64,000 nucleotides of DNA. Source: Flavobacterium cupriresistens (GTDB taxonomy: Bacteria; Bacteroidota; Bacteroidia; Flavobacteriales; Flavobacteriaceae). Below, in pieces: positions 34,587 through 42,499 of this stretch (position 1 is the stretch's first letter; each line of letters begins with the position of its first letter). Location of the stretch: contig NZ_CP087134.1 in assembly GCF_020911925.1 (NCBI RefSeq), positions 2,108,001 through 2,172,000 on the forward strand, in the 5' to 3' direction. Made by a program: the position numbers and the translations under genes. The notes beneath the pieces were generated by a model. The model made no database searches. It was not told the origin of the DNA and saw only the letters and a list, made by a program, of their open reading frames with translations.

Positions 34587-36599
34587 ATGAAAAATTCATT
34601 ACTACTCTTCATTGCATTCTTAGCTTTTATATCGTGTTCAAAACATCAAGGGGAAAAAAATGTTGCGATCACTGGAATAGATTCCACACTGCGACCAGGT
34701 GATGATTTTTTTAAATATGTAAATGGCAAATGGTATGATTCTGTGCCAATACCTGCATCTCAAGCCGGAGTTGGTGCTGGTATGTTTATGAATTACCCAC
34801 AACGAATGCGCTTGCAAGGAATATTGGACAGTATTTCGCAAAGCAAGAATTCGGCAGGAAGTATAGCACAAAAGGTAGGGGACTTTTATGCATCAGGTAT
34901 GGATACTGTAACCATTGATAAACGCGGTTATACACCTATCAAACCTCTATTAGCCAAAATTGAAGCAATTAGCGATGTGCCTTCGTTAATGAACTTTGTG
35001 GTTAATGAAGTAAAAGTGGACAATTCTTCTATTATAGGTTTTGGAGTGTTACCCGATGATAAAAACAGCAGTATGAACATTGCTCAAGTCTACCAAACGG
35101 GTATCGGTTTGCCTGACAAGGACTATTATTTCAAATCAGATTCATCAACTGTTGCCATACAGAAATCGTACAAAAAATACCTTGCCGCATTATTTCAGCA
35201 AACAGGCAGCAATGCCAAAGAGGCTATAAAGAATGCTAATTTGGTTTACGATATTGACAAACAACTTGCCGTTTCGCATAAAACAAAAGTTGAACTAAGG
35301 GACGTGCTGGCAAATTATAATAAAATGGCTGTGACTGATCTTGTAAAAAGACATCCCAACATAGGTTGGACTACTTTTTTAAATAATTTAGGTACAAAAA
35401 CCGATTCTATTAATGTATGCCAACCGGCCTATTACGATGCCCTTAATAAACTCTTAAAAACCATTCCCATTGCGAATTGGAAAATTTACTTGAAAGCAAA
35501 TTCTCTGGAAAGATATGCAGATGATTTAAGTAAGCCTTTTGTAGATGCTTCATTTGAATATACCAAAGTACTTTCCGGTCAAGCTGTTCAAAAATCACGT
35601 GGCGAAATAATGGCGAATGTCCTTGATAATTACTTAGGCGACGCGTTGGGCGAATTGTATGTAAAGAAATATTTTTCAGAAGATGCCAAAAAGCGTATGT
35701 TGATTCTGGTGAATAATCTGCAAAAAGCGTATGCCAAAAGAATTGATAAATTGGAATGGATGAGTCAAAGTACGAAACAAAAAGCCAAAGAAAAATTGGC
35801 AGCCATGACTAAGAAAATAGGATATCCGGACAAATGGAAAGATTATAGCAATGTACAGATAGCGAGGAACACCTATTTTGAGAATGTAGTTTCGGCTGCT
35901 ACAGTTGCCTATCAATTTCAATTGGCAAAATTGGGCAAACCAGTCGGTAAATCAGAATGGTATACTACAGTTCCAACAGTTACGGCTTATAATAACCCAA
36001 CTGCAAATGAAATTGTTTTTCCTGCAGGTATTTTACAACCCCCGTATTTTGATAATAATGCAGACGATGCGCTTAACTATGGAGGTATTGGAATGGTTAT
36101 AGGCCACGAAATGACCCATACTTTTGATGATCAAGGTGCCCAATATGACAAGGATGGAAACTTAAAAAACTGGTGGACAAAAGAGGATTATGCAAAGTTT
36201 AAATCAAGAATACAACAGGTTATCAATTTGTACAGTACCTATACCGTTTTAGGCAATCTACATATTAATGGCGAAATGACAGTTGGCGAAAATACGGCGG
36301 ATATTGCCGGAATAGCAGTTGCTTATGATGCTTTTAAAATGACTGAAGAAGGAAAAGGAAATACAAAAATTGACGGTTTTACTCCAGACCAACGCTTCTT
36401 TATTTCTATAGCCAAAATATGGAGAGTAAAAATGAAAGACGAGTTCCTGCGTTTGTTGATTAACAATAACCCACATTCTCCACCAAATTGGCGTGTTAAT
36501 GGTCCTCTAATGAATACGACACCTTTTTACGACGCCTTTAATGTACAACCAAAAGATAAAATGTTTTTGCCGAAGAAAGATAGAATAACAATTTGGTAA
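34587..36599 (+). CDS. M13-family zinc metalloprotease lipoprotein (PepO/neprilysin-like), copy 2
   Basis: This second 670-residue copy is about 97% identical to the upstream gene by eye. The lipobox is 'FISCS' and the zinc motif is HEMTH (Ile to Met, zinc ligands kept). Glu568 in 'GENTADIAG' is present, while 'LRLLINN' replaces 'LRLWINN'. Other changes include V64A, Y65G, D/N and G/D swaps on what is probably the surface. The reading frame is intact, so both copies are likely active. The 240 bp in front is also duplicated, so each copy has its own copy of the promoter. Confidence 0.93.
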   Translation: MKNSLLLFIAFLAFISCSKHQGEKNVAITGIDSTLRPGDDFFKYVNGKWYDSVPIPASQAGVGAGMFMNYPQRMRLQGILDSISQSKNSAGSIAQKVGDFYASGMDTVTIDKRGYTPIKPLLAKIEAISDVPSLMNFVVNEVKVDNSSIIGFGVLPDDKNSSMNIAQVYQTGIGLPDKDYYFKSDSSTVAIQKSYKKYLAALFQQTGSNAKEAIKNANLVYDIDKQLAVSHKTKVELRDVLANYNKMAVTDLVKRHPNIGWTTFLNNLGTKTDSINVCQPAYYDALNKLLKTIPIANWKIYLKANSLERYADDLSKPFVDASFEYTKVLSGQAVQKSRGEIMANVLDNYLGDALGELYVKKYFSEDAKKRMLILVNNLQKAYAKRIDKLEWMSQSTKQKAKEKLAAMTKKIGYPDKWKDYSNVQIARNTYFENVVSAATVAYQFQLAKLGKPVGKSEWYTTVPTVTAYNNPTANEIVFPAGILQPPYFDNNADDALNYGGIGMVIGHEMTHTFDDQGAQYDKDGNLKNWWTKEDYAKFKSRIQQVINLYSTYTVLGNLHINGEMTVGENTADIAGIAVAYDAFKMTEEGKGNTKIDGFTPDQRFFISIAKIWRVKMKDEFLRLLINNNPHSPPNWRVNGPLMNTTPFYDAFNVQPKDKMFLPKKDRITIW

Positions 36600-36627
36600 T
36601 AGACTCGTTCTGTGGAGTGTTTACATG

Positions 36628-36669
36628 AAAACTTGCGCAAATGTCTCTGTGGACTTTGCGCAAGTTTTT
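36628..36669 (+). terminator. Terminator of M13 copy 2
   Basis: AAAACTTGCGCAAA pairs with TTTGCGCAAGTTTT, followed by more T. Compared with copy 1, both arms changed together, keeping pairing. Confidence 0.85.
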
Positions 36670-36723
36670 GGTTAATGGAAAATTGTATAAAAGTCTTTTG
36701 ACTTTTTATGTTTTAGTCTAAAT

Positions 36724-36788
36724 AAAAAAAGCTTCAGATTTCTCTAAAGTTTTACTTGGTAGTGGGAAGCATCAAAATATCTAACCAG
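36724..36788. repeat. Trailer-type repeat, left bracket of the 36953-37645 gene
   Basis: A GCTTCAGATTTCTCTAAAG terminator remnant is joined to 'GGTAGTGGGAAGCATCAAAA' and 'TATCTAACCAG'. The same combination recurs at 37841-37907. No credible gene lies in the rest of the 36600-36952 gap; a 66-codon hydrophobic frame there overlaps the repeat and is judged spurious. Confidence 0.65.
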
Positions 36789-36952
36789 TTTTTGAGGCTT
36801 ATTATAGTATATTTATTTGTCTTAGTTTTTTTGATGATTGTGATGAAAAAACAATATTACTTATCGTATATGTCTACTCTAATTTGGATAGCTTTGCGTG
36901 GCTTGTTACATGTAAATAAGTTGTGTGTTATTTTGACTCAAAAACTACTAAA

Positions 36953-37645
36953 ATGAAAAAACTCATTTTGTTTATATTTTTATGCTCGTTTCAAATTAAT
37001 GGGCAGAATATAGATTTGGAAAAAACTATAAATTTAATAATCACAGAAATTACACCAAGTAATTTTAAATATATAAACCTTGCAGACGAAAACTTAATTG
37101 TAAAAGAATTTGATTATAGTATTCAGAATTATGAAAAAAGAGAAATATTTATTAAAGATTCACTTTTTCCAATTGAATTAATAACGACACCAAAAGAAGA
37201 AGAAAAAAGTATAAATTGGAAAACTTTCAAATTGAATAATTGTAAAATATATTCTAAAAACGATTGCATTAATTTGGTTAGAAAGTCGGGCTATTTAATT
37301 GAAGTAAAAAACAAATCAGAATATGATAGCATCATAAATTTAAACATTCCAAATACAATTGTCGTAATAATAAACCCTAAATGGGGGAAACAAAAAACCA
37401 CATTGGAAATAAGAAAAGCTACTGAAAAAATAGAAAATGTAGAAAAAAACATTCAAGATCAATCTTATTTCAGTTTTTCAATTCCTGTTTTTTCTGAAAA
37501 TAAAAAATACTTCAGAATTGCAATTTACAAAGGCAAGGAAAATAATGGAGAAGGTAGCTCAAAGATATTTAAAATCGAAAATGAAACTTTGACAGAAGTA
37601 TTTGAATACAATGGATGGAAAACGGAAGTTTATAGTGTAAATTAA
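36953..37645 (+). CDS. Secreted protein of unknown function
   Basis: The start at 'MKKLILFIFLCSFQINGQ' gives a 230-residue protein with a signal peptide. An in-frame ATG ten codons earlier would extend it without a better signal. The mature part is Lys/Glu/Asn-rich, with 'KWGKQKTTLEIRKATEKIENVEKNIQDQSYFSFSIPVFSENKKYFRIAIYKG'. No family is recognised. Base composition is more AT-rich than neighbours. It is bracketed by direct copies of a trailer-type repeat about 1.1 kb apart, which suggests acquisition. Confidence 0.65.
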   Translation: MKKLILFIFLCSFQINGQNIDLEKTINLIITEITPSNFKYINLADENLIVKEFDYSIQNYEKREIFIKDSLFPIELITTPKEEEKSINWKTFKLNNCKIYSKNDCINLVRKSGYLIEVKNKSEYDSIINLNIPNTIVVIINPKWGKQKTTLEIRKATEKIENVEKNIQDQSYFSFSIPVFSENKKYFRIAIYKGKENNGEGSSKIFKIENETLTEVFEYNGWKTEVYSVN

Positions 37646-37646
37646 A

Positions 37647-37907
37647 AATAACGCACAGCAGTTATTACAAAGGATTTGGTTATTAAGCTTAATGTAAAGT
37701 TGGTTTTGTATTTAGTATGATTCAGTGAACCCGATCCCGTAGATCTGTCACCACAATCGTTAGCGCAGATTTGGGTTCGTAAAAAGTTGGAATTTGGAAT
37801 TTAAAAATATTGGAATTTCCCCCACAAGTACTACCAAAAACAAAAAAGCCTCAGATTTCTCTTAAGCTTTTTCTTAGTAGCGGGAAGCATTTAAATATCT
37901 AACCAGA
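37647..37907. repeat. Hairpin plus trailer repeat, right bracket of the 36953-37645 gene
   Basis: AATAAC (37647-37652) and GTTATT (37661-37666) form a small hairpin right after the stop codon. The trailer core GTTGGAATTTGGAATTT begins at 37796. The terminator GCCTCAGATTTCTCTTAAGC then leads into 'TTAGTAGCGGGAAGCATTTA' and 'ATATCTAACCAG' (to 37907), the partner of the 36724 copy. Confidence 0.65.
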
Positions 37908-38046
37908 TTATATTGTATTATTACAATATTTTAGCATGTGCATCTTAATTTTTTCTATGCTTTTTGTTTGTATAGCCATTCCTATAAGTGCTAAAAAGCA
38001 TCAATCCAATTTAATATCCTTTTGATAGTTTGTAGTGGAAATATTA

Positions 38047-38054
38047 TATATTTG
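38047..38054 (+). promoter_or_regulatory. Candidate -7 box for the 38150 serine hydrolase
   Basis: TATATTTG matches TAnnTTTG about 95 bp before the start codon. A TTTG lies upstream at 38029-38032, but the 14-bp spacing is shorter than usual. A 17-codon frame begins at 38070 in the leader and may be meaningless. Confidence 0.4.
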
Positions 38055-38149
38055 AAAATAAATAAGATATGAAATTTATCACACATATAAATACGTTGGT
38101 GGCAATTTTGCGAGACTTCTAACCTAGATTAATTAACAAGAAATAAAAA

Positions 38150-39538
38150 ATGAAATTAACAATTACAATCGGACTTCTTTTAATTGTACACCTTACATTT
38201 GGACAAGACAGAATTCAAAAAATTGACAGTTTACTCAATTCCCTTTATTCAAAAGAGAAAATCAATGGAAATGTTCTAATTGCAGAAAAAGGGAAAGTTA
38301 TATATAGCCATAGTTTTGGACTTGCAAACGAAACAACAAAAGATAAATTGAACGAAAATTCGATTTTTGAATTGGCATCTTGTTCAAAGCAGTTCACAGC
38401 TATGGGGATAATGATACTTAAAGAAAAAGGGAAGTTGAATTTGGACGATGACATCAAAAAATACTTACCCGAACTTTCTTTTTATAAAGGTATAACTGTA
38501 AGAAACTTATTAAATCATACTGGAGGTCTACCAGACTATATGCAGCTTATGGATAGTTTATTTGACAAATCTAAAATTGCCACTAACAAAGACATAATTA
38601 CTATATTTAGTAAACATCAACCAAAAATATTATTTGAGCCAAATACTAAATGGGAATATAGCAACACGGGCTATGCACTATTGGCATCAATAATTGAGAA
38701 AGTATCGGGTTTGACATACGCTGACTATCTAAAGAAAGCTATTTTCCAACCGTTGAAAATGAAAAATACCTTTGTGTACACTCGTAGATTATCGCCAAAG
38801 AAAATTGACAATTATGCTTTTGGTTATGTTTACTCAGATAGTTTGAAAAAATATGTTTTACCAGACGAATTGAAAGAAACTAAAATGGTTATTTGGCTTG
38901 ATGGTATTGTTGGAGACGGAACAGTTAATTCAACTGTAAAGGATCTGCTGATTTGGGATAGAGCATTATACACCAATAAATTACTCACAAAAGAGGGAAT
39001 GAAAGCAGTTTTTGAAGTAACAACTTTGAAAGACGGAGCTAAAAGAAATTATGGTTTTGGTTGGGGAATTGAAGAAAATGCTGATTTTGGAAAAATTGCA
39101 AACCATAATGGTGGTTGGCCCGGTTATGTAACTTTTATCGATAGACATATTACAAATGATAAAACAATAATAATACTTCAAAATCACAACAACGTTACAA
39201 TTCCTTCAAAAGCAATTAGAAGTATTCTATATAATAAACCATTACCTGTGCAAAAAATCAGAAAAGAAGTTATTATTACAACTGAAGAACTTCAAAAGTT
39301 TGTTGGGACTTATCAAGTTGAAAAAGATTTTGAAATCAAAATTTCATTAGATAAAGACCAACTATTTTCACAATTGACAGGACAAAATGTGTTCCCGATA
39401 TTTGTAGAAAGTGAAATGTTATTTTTCTATAAAGTAGTAGATGCACAAATTCAGTTTGAAAAGAACGAAAAAGGAGAAATTTCAAATTTGTTTTTATTAC
39501 AGAATGGAAATAAGATAGAAGCAAAACGGACGAAATAA
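38150..39538 (+). CDS. Secreted serine hydrolase, beta-lactamase/PBP-like (S12) family
   Basis: This 462-residue protein has a signal peptide ending at 'HLTFGQ' (residue ~19). Motifs are SxxK as S77-C-S-K80 in 'ELASCSKQFTAMG', YSN in 'WEYSNTGYALLASIIEKVSG', and HNGG near residue 322 ('ANHNGGWPGYVTFIDR'). A C-terminal ~100-residue lipocalin-like domain ('LQKFVGTYQVEKDFEIKISLDKDQLFSQLTGQ') is common in DUF3471-type serine hydrolases. It probably acts on a peptide or ester in the periplasm. It is paralogous to 10708-11724. Both are flanked by trailer-type terminators and AT-rich DNA. Confidence 0.85.
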   Translation: MKLTITIGLLLIVHLTFGQDRIQKIDSLLNSLYSKEKINGNVLIAEKGKVIYSHSFGLANETTKDKLNENSIFELASCSKQFTAMGIMILKEKGKLNLDDDIKKYLPELSFYKGITVRNLLNHTGGLPDYMQLMDSLFDKSKIATNKDIITIFSKHQPKILFEPNTKWEYSNTGYALLASIIEKVSGLTYADYLKKAIFQPLKMKNTFVYTRRLSPKKIDNYAFGYVYSDSLKKYVLPDELKETKMVIWLDGIVGDGTVNSTVKDLLIWDRALYTNKLLTKEGMKAVFEVTTLKDGAKRNYGFGWGIEENADFGKIANHNGGWPGYVTFIDRHITNDKTIIILQNHNNVTIPSKAIRSILYNKPLPVQKIRKEVIITTEELQKFVGTYQVEKDFEIKISLDKDQLFSQLTGQNVFPIFVESEMLFFYKVVDAQIQFEKNEKGEISNLFLLQNGNKIEAKRTK

Positions 39539-39612
39539 AAACTGCCACCAATACACCCCACTAGCGCTAGCGTCTCGCTCGTGAACACAACGAATAAAAG
39601 TTTTGAAAACAA

Positions 39613-39640
39613 AAAAGCTTCAGATTTCTCTGAAGCTTTT
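39613..39640. terminator. Bidirectional terminator between convergent genes
   Basis: AAAAGCTTCAGA, loop TTTC, TCTGAAGCTTTT: a perfect 12-bp stem, the same sequence class as the tRNA trailer terminators. It serves both the serine hydrolase and the XRE gene. Confidence 0.85.
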
Positions 39641-39649
39641 TACGTATAA

Positions 39650-40057
39650 TTATTTGTTGAGCAGTTTTTCAAGTCTCTGCATCATCTCATCTTTTTCTTT
39701 CAGCATACGCTCGTATAACGCAATTTTTTCTTCGTGAAGTTTTAAAACTTCTTTTATAGGGCTAAATGTAGGCTGAATATTAATTGCCGAAGCTCCATCT
39801 TTAAAATCTGAAAATGTATTAGAAATAATATTTATCGCTTGCTCTTCATCAAAATTTTGAAAAGCTTCAACAGGAATTTTTAAAACTGCTGAGATTTGTT
39901 TAAGCAGATTATCTTCAATAACATCTTTCTGCTCCAGTAAAGAAATTTTCTTCTGATTCCAGTCTTCTCCCAGATCATAAGCTAATGCTTCCTGTTTTAT
40001 GTTAAGCATTTCTCTAAAACGTTTTACGTTTCTTCCCTGATGTATTTTCTGTTCCAT
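39650..40057 (-). CDS. XRE-family helix-turn-helix protein with C-terminal coiled coil
   Basis: This 135-residue protein has an HTH_3 domain at residues ~8-65 ('NVKRFREMLNIKQEALAYDLGEDWNQKKISLLEQKDVIEDNLLKQISAVLKIPVEAF'). A linker follows, then a leucine-rich helix 'EVLKLHEEKIALYERMLKEKDEMMQRLEKLLNK' likely to form a coiled coil for dimerisation. Similar solitary regulators are common in Flavobacteria. The target is unknown and no phage or toxin gene is adjacent. Confidence 0.85.
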   Translation of the reverse strand: MEQKIHQGRNVKRFREMLNIKQEALAYDLGEDWNQKKISLLEQKDVIEDNLLKQISAVLKIPVEAFQNFDEEQAINIISNTFSDFKDGASAINIQPTFSPIKEVLKLHEEKIALYERMLKEKDEMMQRLEKLLNK

Positions 40058-40390
40058 AAACGAATTTGATTTTCCAAAGGCTCAAAGATAAAGCTATTCG
40101 GATTAAAAAGACTGAATTTCAAAGATAAAAAAATATCCTGTAAATATTATTTTTGTCAGATATTATATCCGAATCTGGAATGGTTTTGTGTTGATCCATA
40201 GTTCATTTATTAGAACAGATTTGGGATCTGTGGTATCAAGACATATTATTGTGGAGGAACAAATATCTTGTAGTTCTGTAATTTCGAATCAAGTTCAAAA
40301 GTTGTGAAATAATTTTTAGAAAATTCTTTTTGTTAGAAGTAGCAGATCATATACTTTTTCGCCAGAGCTTTTTAAGTGCCTAATTTTCCA

Positions 40391-40592
40391 ACTTCTCGCT
40401 TTGACGATCTCGCAAAGACGCCAAGCCGCTAAGTTTTTTTTCCTATTTTTAAGTTCCACCTTTCTACTTTCTCGGTTTGGATTTCTAAAAATATTATAGA
40501 GTCTCAATGTTTTTTCTGTTTTTTCATTAAAACTTTGCGATTTTGTGACTCTGCGAGATTTTTACTTCCCCACAACTTTCGGACTTGATCCT
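40391..40592. repeat. CTTTGCGA-type palindromic repeats
   Basis: GATCTCGCAAAGACGCCAAG near 40391-40425 and AAACTTTGCGATTTTGTGAC with CTCTGCGAGATTTTT near 40535-40563 are inverted-orientation members of the family. The second is followed by 'CCACAACTTTCGGACTTGAT' as at 30 kb. The region 40058-40390 shows nothing else. Confidence 0.6.
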
Positions 40593-40612
40593 AGAAAAGG
40601 GTTCGCAAAAAA

Positions 40613-40957
40613 GTTGGAATTTGGAATTTAAAAATATTGGAATTTTCCCTATGAGTATGACCAAAAACAAAAAAAGCTCCAGATTTCTCTGAAGCTTTAC
40701 CTAGTAGCGGGAACAGGACTCGAACCTGTGTCCGCCGTGGCGGATATGAGCCCTCTAGATTATAATTTAAAATTAGACTTTTAGTAAAATCTTTTCCCGT
40801 TGTAGATTTTAAGTAGTTTTCTATTTTGAAAGTTTTTGTTATTGAATAAGAAAAGAGTTTGCAAAAAGTTGGAATTTGGAATTTAAAAATATTGGAATTT
40901 CCCCTATGAGTATGGCAAAAACAAAAAAGCCTCAGATTTCTCTGAAGCTTTGTCTTA
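40613..40957. repeat. tRNA-trailer repeats with a decayed tRNA-fMet between cores
   Basis: Core at 40613, terminator at about 40671-40699, then 'TAGTAGCGGGAACAGGACTC' (from 40703). This last is an exact match to the intact tRNA-fMet T-arm/acceptor side for about 30 bp, after which it breaks down into 'TCCGCCGTGGCGGA' and ATGAGCCC. A linker, a second core at 40868 and a full terminator lead into the intact tRNA at 40959. The spacing remnant-to-tRNA is about 255 bp. Confidence 0.8.
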
Positions 40958-40958
40958 G

Positions 40959-41031
40959 TAGCGGGAACAGGACTCGAACCTGTGACCTTCGGGTTATGAG
41001 CCCGACGAGCTGCCTACTGCTCTATCCCGCG
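40959..41031 (-). tRNA. Initiator tRNA-fMet (CAT), second copy
   Basis: Identical over 73 nt to the tRNA at 15745-15817. It has anticodon CAU, the GGG/CCC anticodon stem, a C1/U72 mismatch and no CCA. Its 5' flank (TTGTTTCGGGTGCAAAGATA) is also shared with the other copy, so the duplication includes the promoter side. Confidence 0.95.
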
Positions 41032-41120
41032 TTGTTTCGGGTGCAAAGATACGCTGATTTTTGAGAAATCCAACGAAAACTTAAAAAAATGTTTTATTTT
41101 CTGTATTGAGTTGATATGAC

Positions 41121-41128
41121 TACCTTTG
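41121..41128 (+). promoter_or_regulatory. -7 box for era
   Basis: TACCTTTG, a good match to TAnnTTTG, 53 bp before the era start. The same TACCTTTG octamer precedes der. Confidence 0.6.
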
Positions 41129-41180
41129 CACCCAAGACCTTTGGGTCGAACCGTACGGAATAAAATTAAATAATACACAA

Positions 41181-42062
41181 ATGTCACATAAAGCAGGTTT
41201 TGTAAACATCATCGGGAATCCAAACGTTGGAAAATCAACATTGATGAATGCCTTTGTTGGAGAAAGATTATCGATCATTACATCAAAAGCACAAACAACA
41301 CGCCATCGTATTCTTGGAATCGTAAATGGTGAGGATTTTCAACTTATATTATCGGATACTCCAGGGATCATCAAGCCGGCTTATGAAATGCAGGAATCGA
41401 TGATGAACTTCGTGAAGTCAGCTTTTGAAGATGCAGACATTCTGGTTTATATGGTTGAAATAGGGGAGCAGGACTTAAAAGACGAAGCTTTCTTTAATAA
41501 AATCATTCACGCTAAAATTCCGGTTTTATTATTGTTGAATAAAATTGACAATTCAAATCAGGAACAATTAGAGGAGCAAGTAGCATTTTGGACAGCAAAA
41601 GTGCCAAACGCGGAGATTTTCCCAATTTCGGCATTGCAGAATTTCAATGTGCCTGAAGTTTTCTCGAGAATTATTGAGTTGCTTCCGGAATCACCTGCTT
41701 ATTATCCAAAAGATCAATTGACAGACAAACCGGAACGTTTCTTTGTAAACGAAACCATCCGTGAGAAAATCTTATTGAATTACAGTAAAGAGATTCCATA
41801 CGCAGTTGAAATTGTGACAGAAGAATTTTTTGAAGATGAAAAAATCATCAGAATTCGTTCGGTAATTATGGTGGAACGCGAAACACAAAAAGGAATTATC
41901 ATTGGACATAAAGGAGCAGCTCTTAAAAAAGTAGGTATGGATTCCCGTATCGATTTAGAGAAATTCTTCGGAAAACAAATTCACATTGAACTTTATGTTA
42001 AGGTGAATAAAAACTGGAGAAGTAATGCGAATATGTTGAAACGATTTGGGTATAATCAGTAA
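41181..42062 (+). CDS. era: GTPase Era (30S ribosome assembly)
   Basis: This 293-residue Ras-like GTPase has G1 'GNPNVGKST' (12-20), G2 'QTTRHRI', G3 'SDTPG', G4 'LNKID' and a C-terminal KH RNA-binding domain ('IIIGHKGAALKKVGMDSRIDLEKFFGKQIHIELYVKV'). Era binds the 3' end of 16S rRNA during 30S maturation. Length and motif order are typical. It is preceded by the initiator tRNA on the other strand and followed by der after 437 bp of repeat-rich DNA. Confidence 0.97.
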   Translation: MSHKAGFVNIIGNPNVGKSTLMNAFVGERLSIITSKAQTTRHRILGIVNGEDFQLILSDTPGIIKPAYEMQESMMNFVKSAFEDADILVYMVEIGEQDLKDEAFFNKIIHAKIPVLLLLNKIDNSNQEQLEEQVAFWTAKVPNAEIFPISALQNFNVPEVFSRIIELLPESPAYYPKDQLTDKPERFFVNETIREKILLNYSKEIPYAVEIVTEEFFEDEKIIRIRSVIMVERETQKGIIIGHKGAALKKVGMDSRIDLEKFFGKQIHIELYVKVNKNWRSNANMLKRFGYNQ

Positions 42063-42075
42063 GGAGTTTTTTTTG

Positions 42076-42355
42076 TTTCAGGTTTCAAGTTTCAAGTTTC
42101 AGGTTTGAGGTTTGAAATGTGAAATGAGAATTTCTTGTATTTTGGACTAGCCCTGATAGCAGTGGAAATCCTTTTGCGAGCTTCTTTAGCGAACAAAAGA
42201 TTGAAACGGATAGCAGGAATCAGCTCCTGAGAGAATAAATTATTTTGTTTTTTTTAGTTTCAAGTTTCAGGTTTCACGTTTTGGAACGTTAACGTGAAAC
42301 CTGAAACCTGAAACTTGAAACTTGAAACCTGAAACTAAAAAAACAACAAAAACCA
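42076..42355. repeat. 7-bp GTTTCAR tandem repeats flanking a REP-like hairpin
   Basis: Tandem GTTTCAA/GTTTCAG units occupy about 42076-42110. A second array forms an inverted repeat: GTTTCAAGTTTCAGGTTTCA (42258-42277) faces AACGTGAAACCTGAAACCTG and further units up to 42335. Between them, 42151-42217 shows CCTG/CAGG and CTTTTG/CAAAAG (42171-42176/42194-42199) pairing around 'CGAGCTTCTTTAGCGAA', like a REP element or small structured RNA. This fills the era-der gap. Confidence 0.75.
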
Positions 42356-42395
42356 CAGCAAAAAAGTTAGATAGTGACTTAGCCACTTTTTTAAC

Positions 42396-42403
42396 TACCT
42401 TTG
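42396..42403 (+). promoter_or_regulatory. -7 box for der
   Basis: TACCTTTG, identical to the octamer before era, about 97 bp before the der start and just outside the repeat array. Confidence 0.6.
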
Positions 42404-42499
42404 CAAAAAATTAAAATACAGTATTTTGGATTTATAAGAGTTGTGATTTTGGGAAACCGGAGTCTAAAATCTAAAGTCCGGGATCTAAAATAAAAAAAG

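Larger units (their letters stand above)
31974..36599 (+). repeat. 2374-bp tandem duplication carrying an M13 peptidase gene
   Basis: The segment from the repeat core at 31974 through the stop at 34225 recurs from the core at 34348 through 36599. Offset between cores and between start codons is the same, 2374 bp. Identity is high across the ~240 bp upstream region and the gene, and drops after the stop codons. The duplication border lies at or near the GTTGGAATTTGGAATTT repeat. Confidence 0.9.

Noticed and set aside
36756..36956. A 66-codon hydrophobic plus-strand frame upstream of the secreted-protein gene
   Set aside because: It starts inside a repeat element and overlaps the next gene's start; its hydrophobic character reflects AT-rich DNA.
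38070..38123. A 17-codon frame in the leader of the 38150 serine hydrolase
   Set aside because: Too short and without any sign of translation control; chance is likely in this AT-rich DNA.
38095..39590. GTTGGTGGC and GCCACCAAT-like motifs at either side of the 38150 serine hydrolase as integron attC-type sites
   Set aside because: The motifs do not form the paired R/L boxes of attC sites and no integrase is present in the window.
40876..41064. A 62-codon plus-strand frame containing SGNRTRTCDLRVMSPTS across the tRNA-fMet
   Set aside because: It is the antisense translation of the tRNA and its trailer, a well-known false gene in databases.
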